64,000 bases of DNA from Scalesia atractyloides (GCA_947069175.1 CAMTDV010000013.1:57232610-57296609); one strand, 5' to 3'; counted from the first letter of the stretch, positions 11,601 to 23,248 are shown. The notes: generated from the sequence alone by a model not told the origin. Program-made: numbers and translations.

Positions 11601-12877
11601 GGCCCAATGTAAACGCGCGACCTTTGGCACCTCCTGTGCCGCCATTTCCATTGTTGTTGTTGTTATTGTTGTTGTTATCGTTATTGTGGTTGTGGTTGTT
11701 CCCACCATTGTTGTTGTTGTTGCGGAGCTGTGGGCAGTCTCTTTTGAAGTGGGCAGTGCTACCACACTGATAGCATCCCCGGTTAACACCCTGTTGTGGG
11801 CCTTGGGGTTGATTTTGGTTCTGTCGGGACATGATTTCCCCACGACAATCCTTTGCCGCATGTCCCACCTTGCCACATCGTTGGCAGCGATTTCCAGCAC
11901 AAGGCCGTGATGATGAAGATTACAGCGATTGCACTGCGGCTTTCGACCTACATAGCCGCTTGCGTTCTGGTTGTTGTTGTTGTTGGCGGGCTGATTTTGG
12001 TGACCCCGGTGGCTGTTGTAATGATTGAACCGTTTCTGGTTCCCCTGTTGTGGCTGAGATGACGAAGACTGTCGAACAGTTGAGTCTTCAAACTTTCTTT
12101 TATTATCAGGGGCGACTTCAGTTGTACCCCGAGCTGGCAACTTCTTTTGTTCCACCGCCTTATCGGTGAGTTTGTGCGCCAACCTGATTGCTTGATGCTC
12201 CATTGCAGGGTTACTAGCCATTACCATACCCTGAATCTCCGGAACCAGACCCCCAAGGTAGAACTCGAGCCGTTTCTCCACAGTGTTAGCCAGATCGGGA
12301 CACAGAAATACCAAGTCGTGATGTTTCGCTGTGTATGCTTCGATTTCAGATCCCACCATCTTGTGGTTCCATAAGGTTTGCTCCAACTGTTGCACTCTGT
12401 CTCGTGGACAGTACTCCTCTTTGATTAGGGCCTTAAACTCGGCCCAGGCCATTGCATTTGCAGCAATAAGTCCACGCGTTTGGACTTGTGCATTCCACCA
12501 AGTTAGTGCCCCATCTTCCAGTGTTGAGGCTGCATACTTGACCTTGTTGGCCTCTAGACAGTTGCACATTTCAAATACTGATTCAGATTTTTCGATCCAG
12601 CGGACCAGTCCTATGGGTCCTTCTGCCCCCGTGAATTTGCTTGGTTTCGCGTCGAGGAACATCTTGTAGGGGTTAAAGCCCCCTCCTGCTGACAGAGGAT
12701 AGGTAGTCAGCGAGGAATTCTACTAGCCCAACTATTAGATTTTCACATGAAAATTTAATAATGGTTACCTGCCGGTTGGTTCTGAACACCCGCTAGAGCT
12801 GCGTTCACGTGCTCTTGAATCATGGTAGCTAGTTCTTCGGGCGTCATGTTAAGGTTTCCACGTCGTCCAGTTGCCAT
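11600..12877 (-). pseudogene. G2 gag, with probable intron and one frameshift
   Basis: The capsid-like core lies at 11910-12662 (FTGAEGPIGLVRWIEKSES, then TWWN), followed by CCHC knuckles (CYQCGSTAHFKRDC) and an Asn-rich stretch coded by a trinucleotide repeat (11650-11740). The core frame is closed upstream of 12662. An ATG at 12877 opens 36 codons, and a GT-AG interval at 12686-12768 separates the two parts. Excluding it keeps the frame. A single-base frameshift lies near 11900, just before the knuckles. Gag forms the particle and binds the RNA. Confidence 0.85.
12686..12768 (-). other. Probable 83-nt intron in G2 gag
   Basis: The minus strand begins GTAACC after GGCAG and ends TGTCAGCAG before GAGGGGGC. 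The intervening DNA is AT-rich and contains an in-frame stop. Exon 1 is 109 nt, so the intron interrupts a Gly codon after its first base (phase 1), and exon 2 joins the long gag frame. Size and borders are normal for plants. G3 has a matching intron at the same place (53947-54045). Confidence 0.7.
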
Positions 12878-13137
12878 TTAGATCTTCGAAAGACAACATA
12901 AACACACCCCGATAGGTCTATATATCCAATATAGTTATCCTACTTCGTACTTAAATAATTCTCAAGTTATGTCAACTCAAATATATTAAATAGTCAAAAG
13001 AAGTACTTGATTAAATAAAGTTTCAACGTCTTACAAAGTGCCAACCAAACATATGAATTCACTATAAAGTCTCAAGTTTAAACACAAGTGGGAAAATAAA
13101 TAGACTGAAGGAAAGTAAATAAAATAAGCGAGACGTG

Positions 13138-13779
13138 TCAGTCGTCTACGTCTCCATCCCCCAGATCACTATCATTGCCATCATCCTGTGCGGCATTCCC
13201 GGCTTCTACAGCTGGGTCCTCCTCCGGATCCTCCTCTGGATCCTCCTCTGGGTCCTCTTCCGGATCCTCTTCCGGATCCTCCTCTACCGGCACTGGAGGG
13301 GCCGGTGCTGGTGTAGGTGCTTGATTTTGCTCTAGCTCCTGGATTCTCCAACTATTTTCCAGGACTCTGTCTTCGAGCCAGTCGGCTCTTATCTGCTCAG
13401 CACGCAGATCTCTGGCTAAGGTGTTATGAGCTATCTTACTCGTATGTTGCTCTTCCTCAAGCGAGTCGGTTTTACCTGTCAGTTGTCGGATCATCCATCC
13501 CTGTGCTAGGATGGTTTCCTGCATTCTTTCTAATTGTTCTTGTTGTTTCTGTATCATATTTCTAAGTAGTTCATTTCCTACTTCTACAGGGTTAACCTGT
13601 TTGACCGGCACAGCGATGATTGGGCGTGATGACGACTCCTCCCCCAGAGCGAGCCTTTTCCTCGCAGCTGAGCGTGTCTCCACGCCATAAGATGGTAAGG
13701 GTTCCACCATAGGTGCCTTTCCTGGCGCTCTTGGTGGCGTAAGTTTGTCGGATGATGATGATGATGATGATGATGACAT
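13138..13779 (-). CDS. G2 pre-gag ORF, 213 aa, unknown function
   Basis: An uninterrupted ORF in the sense direction between primer site and gag, starting at a true ATG. Residues 2-10 are all Ser. Residues about 70-153 are charged, Gln/Glu/Arg-rich and look like a coiled coil (QEQLERMQETILAQ; ENSWRIQELEQNQ). Residues 154-165 are Pro/Ala-rich, then EEDP repeats about six times (166-189), and the C terminus is Asp-rich. I know no family for it. G3 has a similarly placed ORF with the same Ser-rich start, acidic and Pro-rich parts, and a WRI..LE coiled-coil segment. Standard chromoviruses start with gag, so this is an additional ORF. A regulatory or nucleic-acid-associated role is possible but not shown. 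Confidence 0.75.
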   Translation of the reverse strand: MSSSSSSSSSDKLTPPRAPGKAPMVEPLPSYGVETRSAARKRLALGEESSSRPIIAVPVKQVNPVEVGNELLRNMIQKQQEQLERMQETILAQGWMIRQLTGKTDSLEEEQHTSKIAHNTLARDLRAEQIRADWLEDRVLENSWRIQELEQNQAPTPAPAPPVPVEEDPEEDPEEDPEEDPEEDPEEDPAVEAGNAAQDDGNDSDLGDGDVDD

Positions 13780-13964
13780 TGCCTGTTAGGTTGTGTTGTT
13801 AGTTACGAGTTGTTTTCATTTCTTATTATGAAGTCATAATCTACATACACAGTTGTGGTACATCACATAATAAGATATAATCAGTTCGGTGCCAAACTAC
13901 GTCTAGTGTCGTGTAATCAGCTATAGTTTAGGTCTACTTTTAATGCAAACCTGGTTCTCTATAG

Positions 13965-13982
13965 CTAGTGGCTCTGATACCA
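13965..13982 (-). promoter_or_regulatory. G2 primer-binding site (initiator Met tRNA)
   Basis: The minus strand reads TGGTATCAGAGC followed by CACTAG, three bases after the LTR end. This is the usual plant Ty3/gypsy primer site. Confidence 0.9.
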
Positions 13983-14420
13983 ATCTGTCACCCCCTCAAT
14001 TTCCACTTGCGGAGTTTTACCGCGAGGCGTGTGAACAAACCAAAATATGAAACACTAGTACGTCGAACGACTCTATATGATTTGATAATACGTTTTCCAA
14101 AAATCATTTGTTTAACCATTCATCGTAGATTTTATATTGTCTTAGTTAGTTACCAATGTTTAGCGGAGGCATTAGTTTTATGGTTGAGCGGAAGCATAAA
14201 ATAAGTAGAGAAATGGGCGCCAACACAAACGCCAAAACAAATGAAAAACCCAAAACAATGTTTGTAAATGAGACTCGATAAAAGATGTCTTGATCAATGC
14301 AAGTGAGTGCACCTAGAGCTCCTAGCGTCCTGAGAAACATGTAAAGAAACAAGTGTCAACATTAAAGATGAGTGAGTTCACAGGTTTTCACAAATTCGTT
14401 TGTTCGGTTATGAGTTTGTT

Positions 14421-14635
14421 TCCCCCGTTATCCCTAACCCGGGATAACGATTTAGTTCCATTATTCCCAACCCGGAATAATACCGATAGTTCCCTTATTC
14501 CCTAACCGGAATAATAATGATGTTGGTTCCATTATTCCAAACCCGGAATAATAAGTTGTTGTTTCCGTTATCCTCAACCCGGGATAATATAGTTGTTGTT
14601 TCCATTATCCTCAACCCGGGATAATATAGTTGATT
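14421..14635. repeat. Hairpin array in G2 5' LTR, six units
   Basis: Same six units as 5600-5810. Here all units pair well: unit 2 keeps TTATTCC...GGAATAA and unit 6 keeps TTATCC...GGGATAA. Loops are AACCC or close variants. Confidence 0.8.
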
Positions 14636-16442
14636 CGTAATTAAGTTCAATGTTAACATATATAGGTAGCTAGCCTAAAGTTATGTCACGTAAGTGTTCG
14701 CGATCGAAGCTGACTGTTGCGCCTCCGTGTTGCCAGGCCTATCACTGACCATGGCGAAGTTAGGCCAAATTATTCACCCGTTGACCATACCCGGTCGGCT
14801 AGCGCGACTAGCTCGGATGGGGCTTGTCGGGCCCAGTAGTACTACTTATAATTTCCCCGCTATTAAAACCCAATACTAACGATCCGAGAGATTGTCGAGG
14901 ACTTATGTGATATAGCTGCTTAGTGACCATAACCTTACATTAACATCAACTTAGTTACCGAATAGTTATGTGACGTTAATTTCGTATAACGTAAAGAGAT
15001 TGAGTTTGAAGAGTGTATACATGTTTCTCCCCTATGTTTAAAAACCGGATAAAGTTAGGGGCCGTGAACTCACCTTTAGTTGCTCGGTTAGTGTAGCAAA
15101 GAAGTCGTAAAGGATGGGACCGCTAATTGCGTCCTAACAAACCAATTGATTTCAAGTCAGTTTGTGAACACACCAATACAAAATTCTACACATAATTTAC
15201 GCACAAAGTGATACACACAATCAAAATTCCTAACACTCAAACATGCATGCAAGTATCCTCATGTGAACATAGTAATCAAAACAATTTATCATGAACATAA
15301 TCCAATCCATACAACACTTTGGTGCACACATTCACAAGTTATCAAGTTTCAGCTTACATACTCATAATTCGGCTGTTTTCTAGGATTTTTATATAATAGT
15401 TCCAACGTTCCAAAAATTCCAATTATTTTACAGCAAGTGACAATCATACTGTAGAAATTTATATAAATTTTTCAAGTCCTAATACTTTACCAATTATCCA
15501 TAAATATTAATATACTAGGCTGCAGTCAGATTCGTCGCTTTCTGACTGCAGTCCACGGAAGAATTTATTTAAAAATCACTGATCGTCCAATTAACAAAAT
15601 TCCAGTTAGAGTTGCCCAGAAATTTCCATACCTAGTTTCTGTACAAATTTCATGATTCGACTCCCTACAGATTATTAAATCCAACTCGATAAACAACTAA
15701 CAAAATTTCAGGATTTTCACAGCTTTAGTTACTGTTCTTAATTGGCCACTTAAAAATATCAAACGACTTCAGAAAAACATGAATCCAGCGCCATTAGATT
15801 CGCTATTCAAATCTCTACGTTTTAGACTTCAGAAAATCCGTTTTTTCGATAACTAATGACCGAGTTACAGCCAGTTGAAGTCGGCTGTAACTATCACTCA
15901 GCAACCTGTTTCAGCATTTTATCACAACTAATTCGCAATAACCGACGATACAATGAACCTAGGCGATCAAGAACTGATTTTTCCATTCATAGATCAATAC
16001 ATATATCATATCCATGCAAACCCTAATCAATATCTCTAGTTTTTATAAACAAAACACAGCCCATGATTCCAGATTTCGAACAAACATCAAACTTTCAATC
16101 TAACATAATCAATCCGAAAACAACACAATCACTACATTCAAACACATATATCCGAATATGATCTTGTAACAAAAGATAAATCCTAACCTTTAATGACAAG
16201 GTAATAAGCCGAGACTTGGACGGGACTGATTCGGATGTTCAAGCTAGATCGCGACCGAGAGGATGAAAAGGGACAAGCTGCTCGCGATCGAGAAGGTGAT
16301 GTAGGGCTGATCAGATCAGATGAGATGAAGGATAGAAGGGCTGCTCGCGACCGAAGGGAGTGTAACAAGGCTGCCGTCGGCTTCTTAGATATTAGGGTTT
16401 TGTGTTTTTATTTTTGTGAAGAAAGACCCATGCATGTGTTTG

Positions 16443-16450
16443 TATATATA
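16443..16450 (-). promoter_or_regulatory. TATA box of G2 5' LTR
   Basis: TATATATA on the minus strand, at the same relative position as in the other LTR. It lies about 2.45 kb upstream of the primer site in the sense direction. Confidence 0.6.
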
Positions 16451-16796
16451 GGCGCAAGAGATGAATGGGTTGCGGTTTGGGTTTGTTCTCGCGGCCGAAG
16501 GGACTTGGGTGGGTCGGTTTGGGTTGTTTGCTCGCGACCGAATAGTTTGAGTTTAAGGTTTGGGTTAAAACTTGATCCCCAAGTTAGTTCCTTGAGTCGC
16601 AAGAAAAGAGGCCGGCTCGTGTCGCGGTTCGGCTCGATTCATTTATTTATTTACTACGTCTATACATTATAACTAACATAAAACACGAACTCGGATATCA
16701 CATAATAACGCACCAACTTATAAACGTTTAATACGTAGCACATAATTTATTCGACAAGTATTGCCTTTAAGTTATCCGAAAAACCGGGATGTCACA

Positions 16797-18530
16797 CGTT
16801 CGGTAGATCTTAGGATCCTACCAAACACATATTTGTGACAATAGTTACTTAGGGAATAACCTACTGAGGTTATACCTTATGCTCACATCGTTTGGTTAGT
16901 GCTATGATAAGTTATTTCTATGTTCTAAAAAATGATGACCAAAATGCCCTTTTGCGCATAAATCCATTTTAAACACATGTAACCAAATTTTTGACATATA
17001 AGCTGATGTTTTAACATTTTCAAACATGCTTGGGCGTTTAAGACTTATCATAGGACATGTTTAACCATCCGATCACACATTTACGCTAATGACCCGTTAA
17101 AATAACGTAAACTGCCTTAATGAGTCATAATGGGTCAAAAGCACTTAGGATCCTTTCCAAATCAGAATGTTAAGTTTGTTAAACCATATCACAAGAGTTC
17201 CAACACTCGTTTGGTTTATAAGACTTCATTCTATCTGATCTTCCATTTGTAGCCCCGACACGCTAACATATTTATCTGACACATTAGGACACATCTGAGC
17301 TTTGTTTATTTCGTTGATCAAGAACACTTTCGCAATCCCAAGTGAGTACATAGCCCCCCCTCTTTTACATTTTCAAATGTTTTGGGGTGATTCATATGTG
17401 CCTATAATTATTTTCAAGATTTCAAAACAATATACATGGTTTATAAATACAAAATGATTTTCAAAGTGAGTACATAGTTCCCCTCCTATGTTTTGCAAAT
17501 GTTTTGGGTGACTCATATGTGCTAAATCATTTTCAAGTTTTCAAAAACAATGTCTATAGTTTATATATAAAACAATACAATTTCAATAATGTAAACAACT
17601 TGTTGATGCGTTATCCATAACACGAATGACATTCATTAGCTTTGGCCAAGCCGACCAGTAGTATGTTATGGTACCATAGGACTGAAAATCCCATTATCGA
17701 ACTGTTCACTGGATTTGGTGGAAGTTTGGGTAATGACAGAAACTGTTTCTGATTAACAAATCAATTGTTGATTTGTTAGTCTAGTTAAAGAGACCCTTTA
17801 GTGGTCTATTAAAGATACCCTTTGGTGGTATAGTCAACAAAGTTTTGAATGTGTTCATTAAAGAACGATCAAAAGTTTTCACAATTAAAAACACAGACGA
17901 TTTTGTTTATGACATGGACAATTGGTTTATGACACAGACGATGGATTTATAACATGGACAAATGGTTTATAACACGGACAAATTTTTTTGAACAATGTCA
18001 CACAATGATTTTCACTTAAAGATATAAATCATACGAAGTTTTCTTTTGAATCAATCTATTACAAGGTTTTTACAAAAGAAATGTTTTTGTCAAGATTCAT
18101 GGCTACAAGGTTTTCACAACTCTAACCAACTTGTTTTAGTTGGTTAATTGTGTTGCAATATCAAACACTTTTGATACGAGGTTTTTACTTAACGACTCGG
18201 ACGAGGTGTTGAAATATGTATACAAGGCCATGAATTTGACACGCTCACAAAACCTATGTACTCGCCGGCATTTTTATGCTGACTCTCTTTTCACATATGT
18301 TTCAAGAATCAATACTTGATAATATGATTCATGCTTCACGTAGGGCCTTAGTGACTTAAAACATGAAAGACAATTTATTTATGTGTTGTTTCTGTTTATC
18401 CCAAGACAATGTAAACATTGACTTAATCAAACATAATTTTAAATTCCATGAGTTTGAAACAATAGTTATGTGACAGGACTCCCCGACACTTCCGCCGCGG
18501 TTCGTTGTTTTACGCGGTTGGGGTGTTACA
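16797..18530 (+). repeat. G1 3' LTR, second part
   Basis: Begins with the CGTTC duplication and ends GGGTGTTACA at 18530, which pairs with the TGTGACA start at 4148 as LTR termini. It contains a two-copy tandem repeat of about 125 bp (17342-17590). Confidence 0.8.
17342..17590 (+). repeat. Two-copy tandem repeat of about 125 bp in the G1 LTR
   Basis: Each unit starts GTGAGTACATAG and carries CCCCTC, then TTTTGGGGTGA, CATATGTGC and TTTCAAG, ending at a GTTTATA run. The units differ by small indels. Confidence 0.75.
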
Positions 18531-18701
18531 GTTTTGATAAATAATTCAAGTGTACAATAGAAGTACAAAGTATATGCTAGGAGAGAGAAAGACTCACTTG
18601 AGATTTAAGATTCTCATTAATCTTAATAATAACTCAATGTGCAACGTCAACAAACAAAGTAGGGTCACTAAACTAATTAGGTCACCTAAATTATAATACA
18701 G

Positions 18702-18851
18702 GATGAAGCATCAAGGGCAAAACGACATGCAATCAAGGCACTCAGTTGAACATTGCAAGACATTATTGGCGTTAGTCTTCCATTTGGTGGAAACATAATG
18801 GTTCTGGGAGGTGATTATAGACAGGTGTTGCTAGTTAATAAACGCGACAAC
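18702..18851 (+). pseudogene. Helitron helicase remnant
   Basis: One frame reads DEASRAKRHAIKALS, then a stop, then LQDIIGVSLPFGGNIMVLGG followed by DYRQVLLVNKR. DEA is the Walker B motif, and PFGG..VLGGDYRQ is the block after it in the Pif1-like helicase of plant Helitron RepHel proteins. Only about 50 codons remain, with a TGA in the middle. No Rep domain or Helitron ends were seen nearby. Confidence 0.75.
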
Positions 18852-19246
18852 GAGCATAGATTGTAGATTCTAGCTTACTAAGGTGGCCTCTTAGTCTTTA
18901 ACTAAAAATATTCAGTGGTTACATGATATTCCTAATTCGTGTGTTCGTATTTTTATTTTTAAATTATTATGTTTATAACTGATACTTCTAAATTTTTTGT
19001 TTATTATTATTTGATTGAGATCCGTAAGATAGCATAAATAGACCACACCGATACTACAAACAAGAAATCTAACAAACGTACTATACAATATATCATAAGA
19101 GGATTGATAAATGGCTAGAAGAAAACGAGTACAACGTTTTAAATTATCGTCAACGTCGTATCGCGCGGATTTCCTACTAATACACACACAACCCACATTT
19201 TTAAACACACCATTACTCAAATCTCCCATGAAATCTTAATTATTAG
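18852..19246. other. AT-rich spacer
   Basis: Nothing recognisable. A 105-codon minus-strand ORF at 18912-19229 has no family features and lies in low-complexity AT-rich sequence. Confidence 0.5.
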
Positions 19247-19510
19247 TTTTGTTGGCAAAAAAAACTTGGACCGAAGATGAAGACATAGCCTTAACATTAG
19301 CTTGGTTGAACGTGACGGAGGTTTTATGGCCGATAAGTATCCTTTTCGGATAGAAGTCTTTTAACGGTTTTTGCAAACGTTTGGGTGAAACTAATCAATC
19401 AGTAGCTTAAGTAACATCACGGTGAGGGATTTTAGAACTAAGCTTGCCAAAGTTAACCAAATCTTTAACCACTTAGTGCCACTTGGAGATGAAGGAGTAT
19501 AATATGACGA
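19247..19510 (+). pseudogene. SANT/Myb-like protein remnant (transposon-associated type)
   Basis: KKTWTEDEDIALTLAWLNV matches the start of the plant SANT/Myb-like DNA-binding domain found in PIF/Harbinger accessory proteins and NAM-associated domain proteins. After frame breaks, ITVRDFRTKLAKVNQIFNHL matches the third-helix region (W..I..DV.KF.G). Stops and frameshifts lie between. Whether it derives from a transposon or a host gene cannot be told. Confidence 0.5.
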
Positions 19511-20670
19511 GGGAATATAATATGAATACACGAGGTTGGACGGATGTGAAAGTGATTCTGACTGCTACTTATCTGATTCTCTCTTTGATTATTACGTAAT
19601 GTTTTATGTGGTTTACGTAAAGTTTTATTTTGGTTTTAGTCATGTACTTGATGTAATATTCTAATTTTAATTCATGTAATGTTTAATTAGGGTTTTATTA
19701 TGTGGTTTATGTATATCTTTTCTTTATTTATGTTATGTTTTTTAATTCTATTTTGTTTTTAGTATTTATTAACGTTTTTATTAGTTTTTATTATTTATTT
19801 AATTAAATTATTTTTGTTAAATATTAGTTTTGTGATAAATATGTATACTTAAATAAAAAGGTGATGATTAAAAAATAATTGTGGTAAAACTAGTGAAATC
19901 AGCAGTAAAACTAGTGAAATTAATACCGAGTACAATTAAAAAAGAGTGAAAAAAGTGGTCTGATAATATGTCGGTCATGTAGCAAATACTTTATAACATA
20001 ACAGTTAAAAATAATAAAACCATTAAACATAACCTTACAAACACATGCTTCTGGCTCCATAACACCCTCTAATAGTAGAAAATAATACACTATTTTTCTT
20101 AGTAACAAAAATTATTCCCGATTTGGGTATATAATACCAACTGTGTAAGATACCATAACAACATGGTTATTTGCATAGTGGATAAAAGAGGGATTTAACC
20201 AATTGAGGTGAGTTTTTTTTAGTATAAATACAAGTTCAACAATTTTATAAACTCAAAAAGCTTAAATGTTCTTTGTTATTTTCTAAAAGTATATACACTA
20301 AAAACAAGTTTTTTTTTTCTCTTTTAACATGTGTATAATATTCGTATACTTTTTTCAAGTTGCCAATTTTTCTATGAAAATAGTGAGTTCAAAATTTTTA
20401 TTATTATCACTATTATTATTGTTGTTATTATACAATACTACACTAAAGTAAACAGTATCATAATATATTATACTATACGATATATTATATTATATTATCG
20501 TTTCATATCATATTCTATTATATTTCATTACATTATATTATAAATTGAATTCCCATCTTCTTCCCCGTCTTAAAATTTTAGAGATTTATTATATTTTTTT
20601 TCAAATTTCTATCTTCATCTAAACCATATGTATTTTTTTGCTATAGTTCTATCTTCATCTAAAAACTTAA

Positions 20671-20713
<43 letters not shown>

Positions 20714-21318
20714 TGCATTGAATTTTCATATAGTCACTACTCACATTTCACAAATTTAAAGATTGTACCTTAAGCATTTCATTGTATAACACATGATGAA
20801 AGAAAGTGAAAGAAACAATAATAAAAAAAAGAATACAAAGATAGAAATGAAGAATGAAATGTGAGAGATTAAACAAATTTTGAAGAAATATGATTAGTTA
20901 AAGATGAAGACGGAGATTCCGGTTGAAATGCTCTTACATTACACTACATTACGTTAAATCATATCATATTAAATTATCATATCTTAGTTTATATTATATG
21001 ATAAAACTAATATAAATCATTTAGTAATTACTAATTTCAATTGCTATGATCAATTAAATTGCACAAAGAGAAGAATAATACAAAGAACAATCACAAATCC
21101 TATAAGGTCATTAGCCTTTGTAGATAAAAGTTTAAAATCAGTAACAGCATTTAGCTTTTGTATGGTGAAATGTGTCCACTTACGTTGTTGTTTGTATGTA
21201 ACAAGTTATATTAGTTCATATTTATTTAGAATAGATTTTAAATGCATATAATTTTTAAACTTCTTTTAAAAAATTAGAATAGTATTTTTTATAATCCTAT
21301 TTAACCCAATGTCAACAT
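19511..21318. other. AT-rich intergenic region with microsatellites
   Basis: Long T-rich and ATT-rich runs, a (TAT)n-like stretch at 20397-20530 and a (TA)n run at about 20676-20711. No coding signal or transposon ends found. Confidence 0.6.

Positions 21319-21349
<31 letters not shown>
21319..21349. repeat. (TA)n microsatellite
   Basis: Nearly pure TA directly left of the fold-back element at 21350. Confidence 0.85.
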
Positions 21350-22535
21350 GATGAGAATCCATTAGAAACCACTCTTATTGCGAGAACCGCGAGAACCAAT
21401 GTAAACATAACCAAAAGTACTTAAAAAAACATAAAAAAACACACATTTTTTTAATTTCCATTAAAAATCGAAACATTTTATTTATAAACTTTTGTTTTGA
21501 ATTTTTGTAATCCGAATAAGAATTACCATTGCAATGTGCATATGAATAACAATTACTGATTCACATGTGCATATTTCATATTTCTTGACAACACTTATAC
21601 AATTTTCTTTCCATCTACACTACGTTATCAATATTATATAATTTCACTTCTATCTACACTACCATACATAATACATTGTCAATATGTATAACATTTCAAA
21701 CTATGCACATGTGCATGACCAACCTTCATACCATACCAAACAATATATTACATCATAAACAGACATATATAACAAAACTATCAACCACCCGATAAATTAG
21801 GCAAAATACATATGTGCATACAAATGACAACATCATTTATAAAGTGATGTACATGTGTATATCTTCCCAAGTTCATCACTAAATAATAAATAACCTTTTT
21901 TAACTCATTGATCAACCATTACGTCTTCATCCTCCATACAATCATTACGTCATCATCCTCCATAACATTTCTTTTACCCTTTATTCATCAATTTCAGAAC
22001 AAAAATTACCTTCTACACCTTTTTTTTTGATTTTTTTTATCTACAATAATAGACAACCCATAAGATAACCAAACATACAATCTTAATACCTATGTGCATT
22101 AACATTAATTCTCTCATTATTGTATAAACTATACATATGGGCATCAATATGAATAACCTTAGTGATTCTATAAAAATATTTATTATGGTTTTAATTTAAA
22201 AAATTGTAGTGTGTATGGAAGGAAAATTGTATAATATTGGTAATATATTACGGATGATAGTGATTGTATATGTGTTGTCAAAAGATGACACATGTACATG
22301 TAATTGCTATTCTGATTAAAAAAAAATTCAATTTTTTTATAAATAAAATGTTGCGACTTTTAGTGGAAAGTTTAAAAAGAAAATTTCGTATTTTTAAGTT
22401 TTCTATTAGTTTTGGTTGTATTCACACTAGTTCTCATTGTTATCGTGATAAATAGGATATTTTTGAGTTTTTTTAATTAGTGATGGTTGTGTTCACACTA
22501 GTTCTCGATAAAGGGGATCTTACATGAACCCTACC
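21350..22535. mobile_element. Fold-back MITE-like element M1 (about 1.19 kb)
   Basis: The left end contains TTGCGAGAACC, GCGAGAACC and ATGTAAACATAACC. The right end is an imperfect reverse complement of it (GGTTGTGTTCAC, AGTTCTCGATAAAGG). Both ends touch (TA)n runs. The interior is noncoding and repeats GCACATGTGCAT-type words. A second member, M3, is at 24010-24976. No transposase is present, and the superfamily is not clear. Confidence 0.65.
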
Positions 22536-22537
22536 AT

Positions 22538-22615
22538 ATATATATATACACATATATATATACATATACATATATATATACATGTATTTATATATGTGTG
22601 TGTATATATATATAT
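22538..22615. repeat. Compound (TA)n / (TACATA)n microsatellite
   Basis: TA, TACA and TGTG runs fill the gap between M1 and M2. Confidence 0.8.
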
Positions 22616-22996
22616 AGGTGAATAATAAAACGAAAACCCACTTGAGTTGAGAAAACTCAAGAAAACCTTATATAAATTTTTTTTTCTAAAAAAAGGGGAA
22701 TGTAACATTAATGTACTTGAACATTTTTATAAAAAAATGTAAAAAGTGCTGACTTGTTTTTTTTTAATATTCAAAATTTGTTTGTTACATTTTTTGGACA
22801 TATATATTATGCAACATGAAATTTTTAACATTTTTAAAAAATAAACGACTCGGATTTTTTGTATTTCTTTTATAAAAAATATTAAAATATATGTAAGTTA
22901 CATTTCTATTTTTAGAAAAATAAAAAATGTTACATGAGTTTTTTACAAAGGTTTTTTTAAGTTTTCTCAACTAAAATGATTTTCATTTTATCATTT

Positions 22997-23000
<4 letters not shown>
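22616..23000. mobile_element. MITE-like element M2 (385 bp)
   Basis: Terminal inverted repeats of about 50 bp: the left end AGGTGAATAATAAAACGAAA pairs with the right end (reverse complement AGGGAAATGATAAAATGAAA), and both continue into GTTGAGAAAACT and AACCTT. Flanked on both sides by (TA)n. Noncoding. Confidence 0.75.

Positions 23001-23036
<36 letters not shown>
23001..23036. repeat. (TA)n microsatellite
   Basis: Pure TA run at the right edge of M2. Confidence 0.9.
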
Positions 23037-23039
<3 letters not shown>

Positions 23040-23191
23040 AAAGTTACTTCTAGAAATAACTTGAGTAAATAAACATTAATAGCATAAATAAATCTCACAA
23101 ACATTTATTGTTAAAAGCATCATGTCTACCTGATTCATTGAATATGTTCATTTGTGACACACATGTCAATAGGTTCCACAACTATTATCTT

Positions 23192-23199
23192 TATAAATA
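23192..23199 (+). promoter_or_regulatory. TATA box of the Organ_specific gene
   Basis: TATAAATA lies about 50 bp before the ATG at 23249. That leaves a short, A-rich 5' leader starting about 25-30 bp downstream of the box. Confidence 0.7.
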
Positions 23200-23248
23200 C
23201 CCTAAAACCAATTCATCTAACCAAAGTCTTCAATAACAAAAAAAAGAC

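Larger units (their letters stand above)
5166..16796 (-). mobile_element. G2: complete Ty3/gypsy chromovirus (Tekay/Del-like), 11.6 kb
   Basis: Two near-identical direct repeats of about 2.8 kb flank a minus-strand coding region. CGTTC lies on both sides (5161-5165 and 16797-16801), an exact 5 bp target duplication. On the minus strand the order is LTR, primer site, pre-gag ORF, gag, protease, RT, RNase H, integrase, chromodomain, purine tract, LTR. The chromodomain and long LTRs point to the Tekay/Del lineage. Damage is light: a few frameshifts and one nonsense codon. It sits inside the LTR of G1, so it is younger than G1. Confidence 0.95.
13986..16796 (-). repeat. G2 5' LTR (2811 bp)
   Basis: Directly repeats 5166-7969 with few differences. 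It begins TGTCACCCCC where the other copy has TGTCACACCC. It carries the intact version of the hairpin array (14421-14635) and the TATATATA box (16443-16450, minus strand). On the minus strand it is the upstream LTR and would drive transcription of the element. Confidence 0.95.

Noticed and set aside
11465..12374. Plus-strand ORFs of 75-122 codons opposite gag of G2
   Set aside because: Shadows of the gag coding strand. Their Val/Leu-rich composition comes from the Asn-codon repeat read in reverse.
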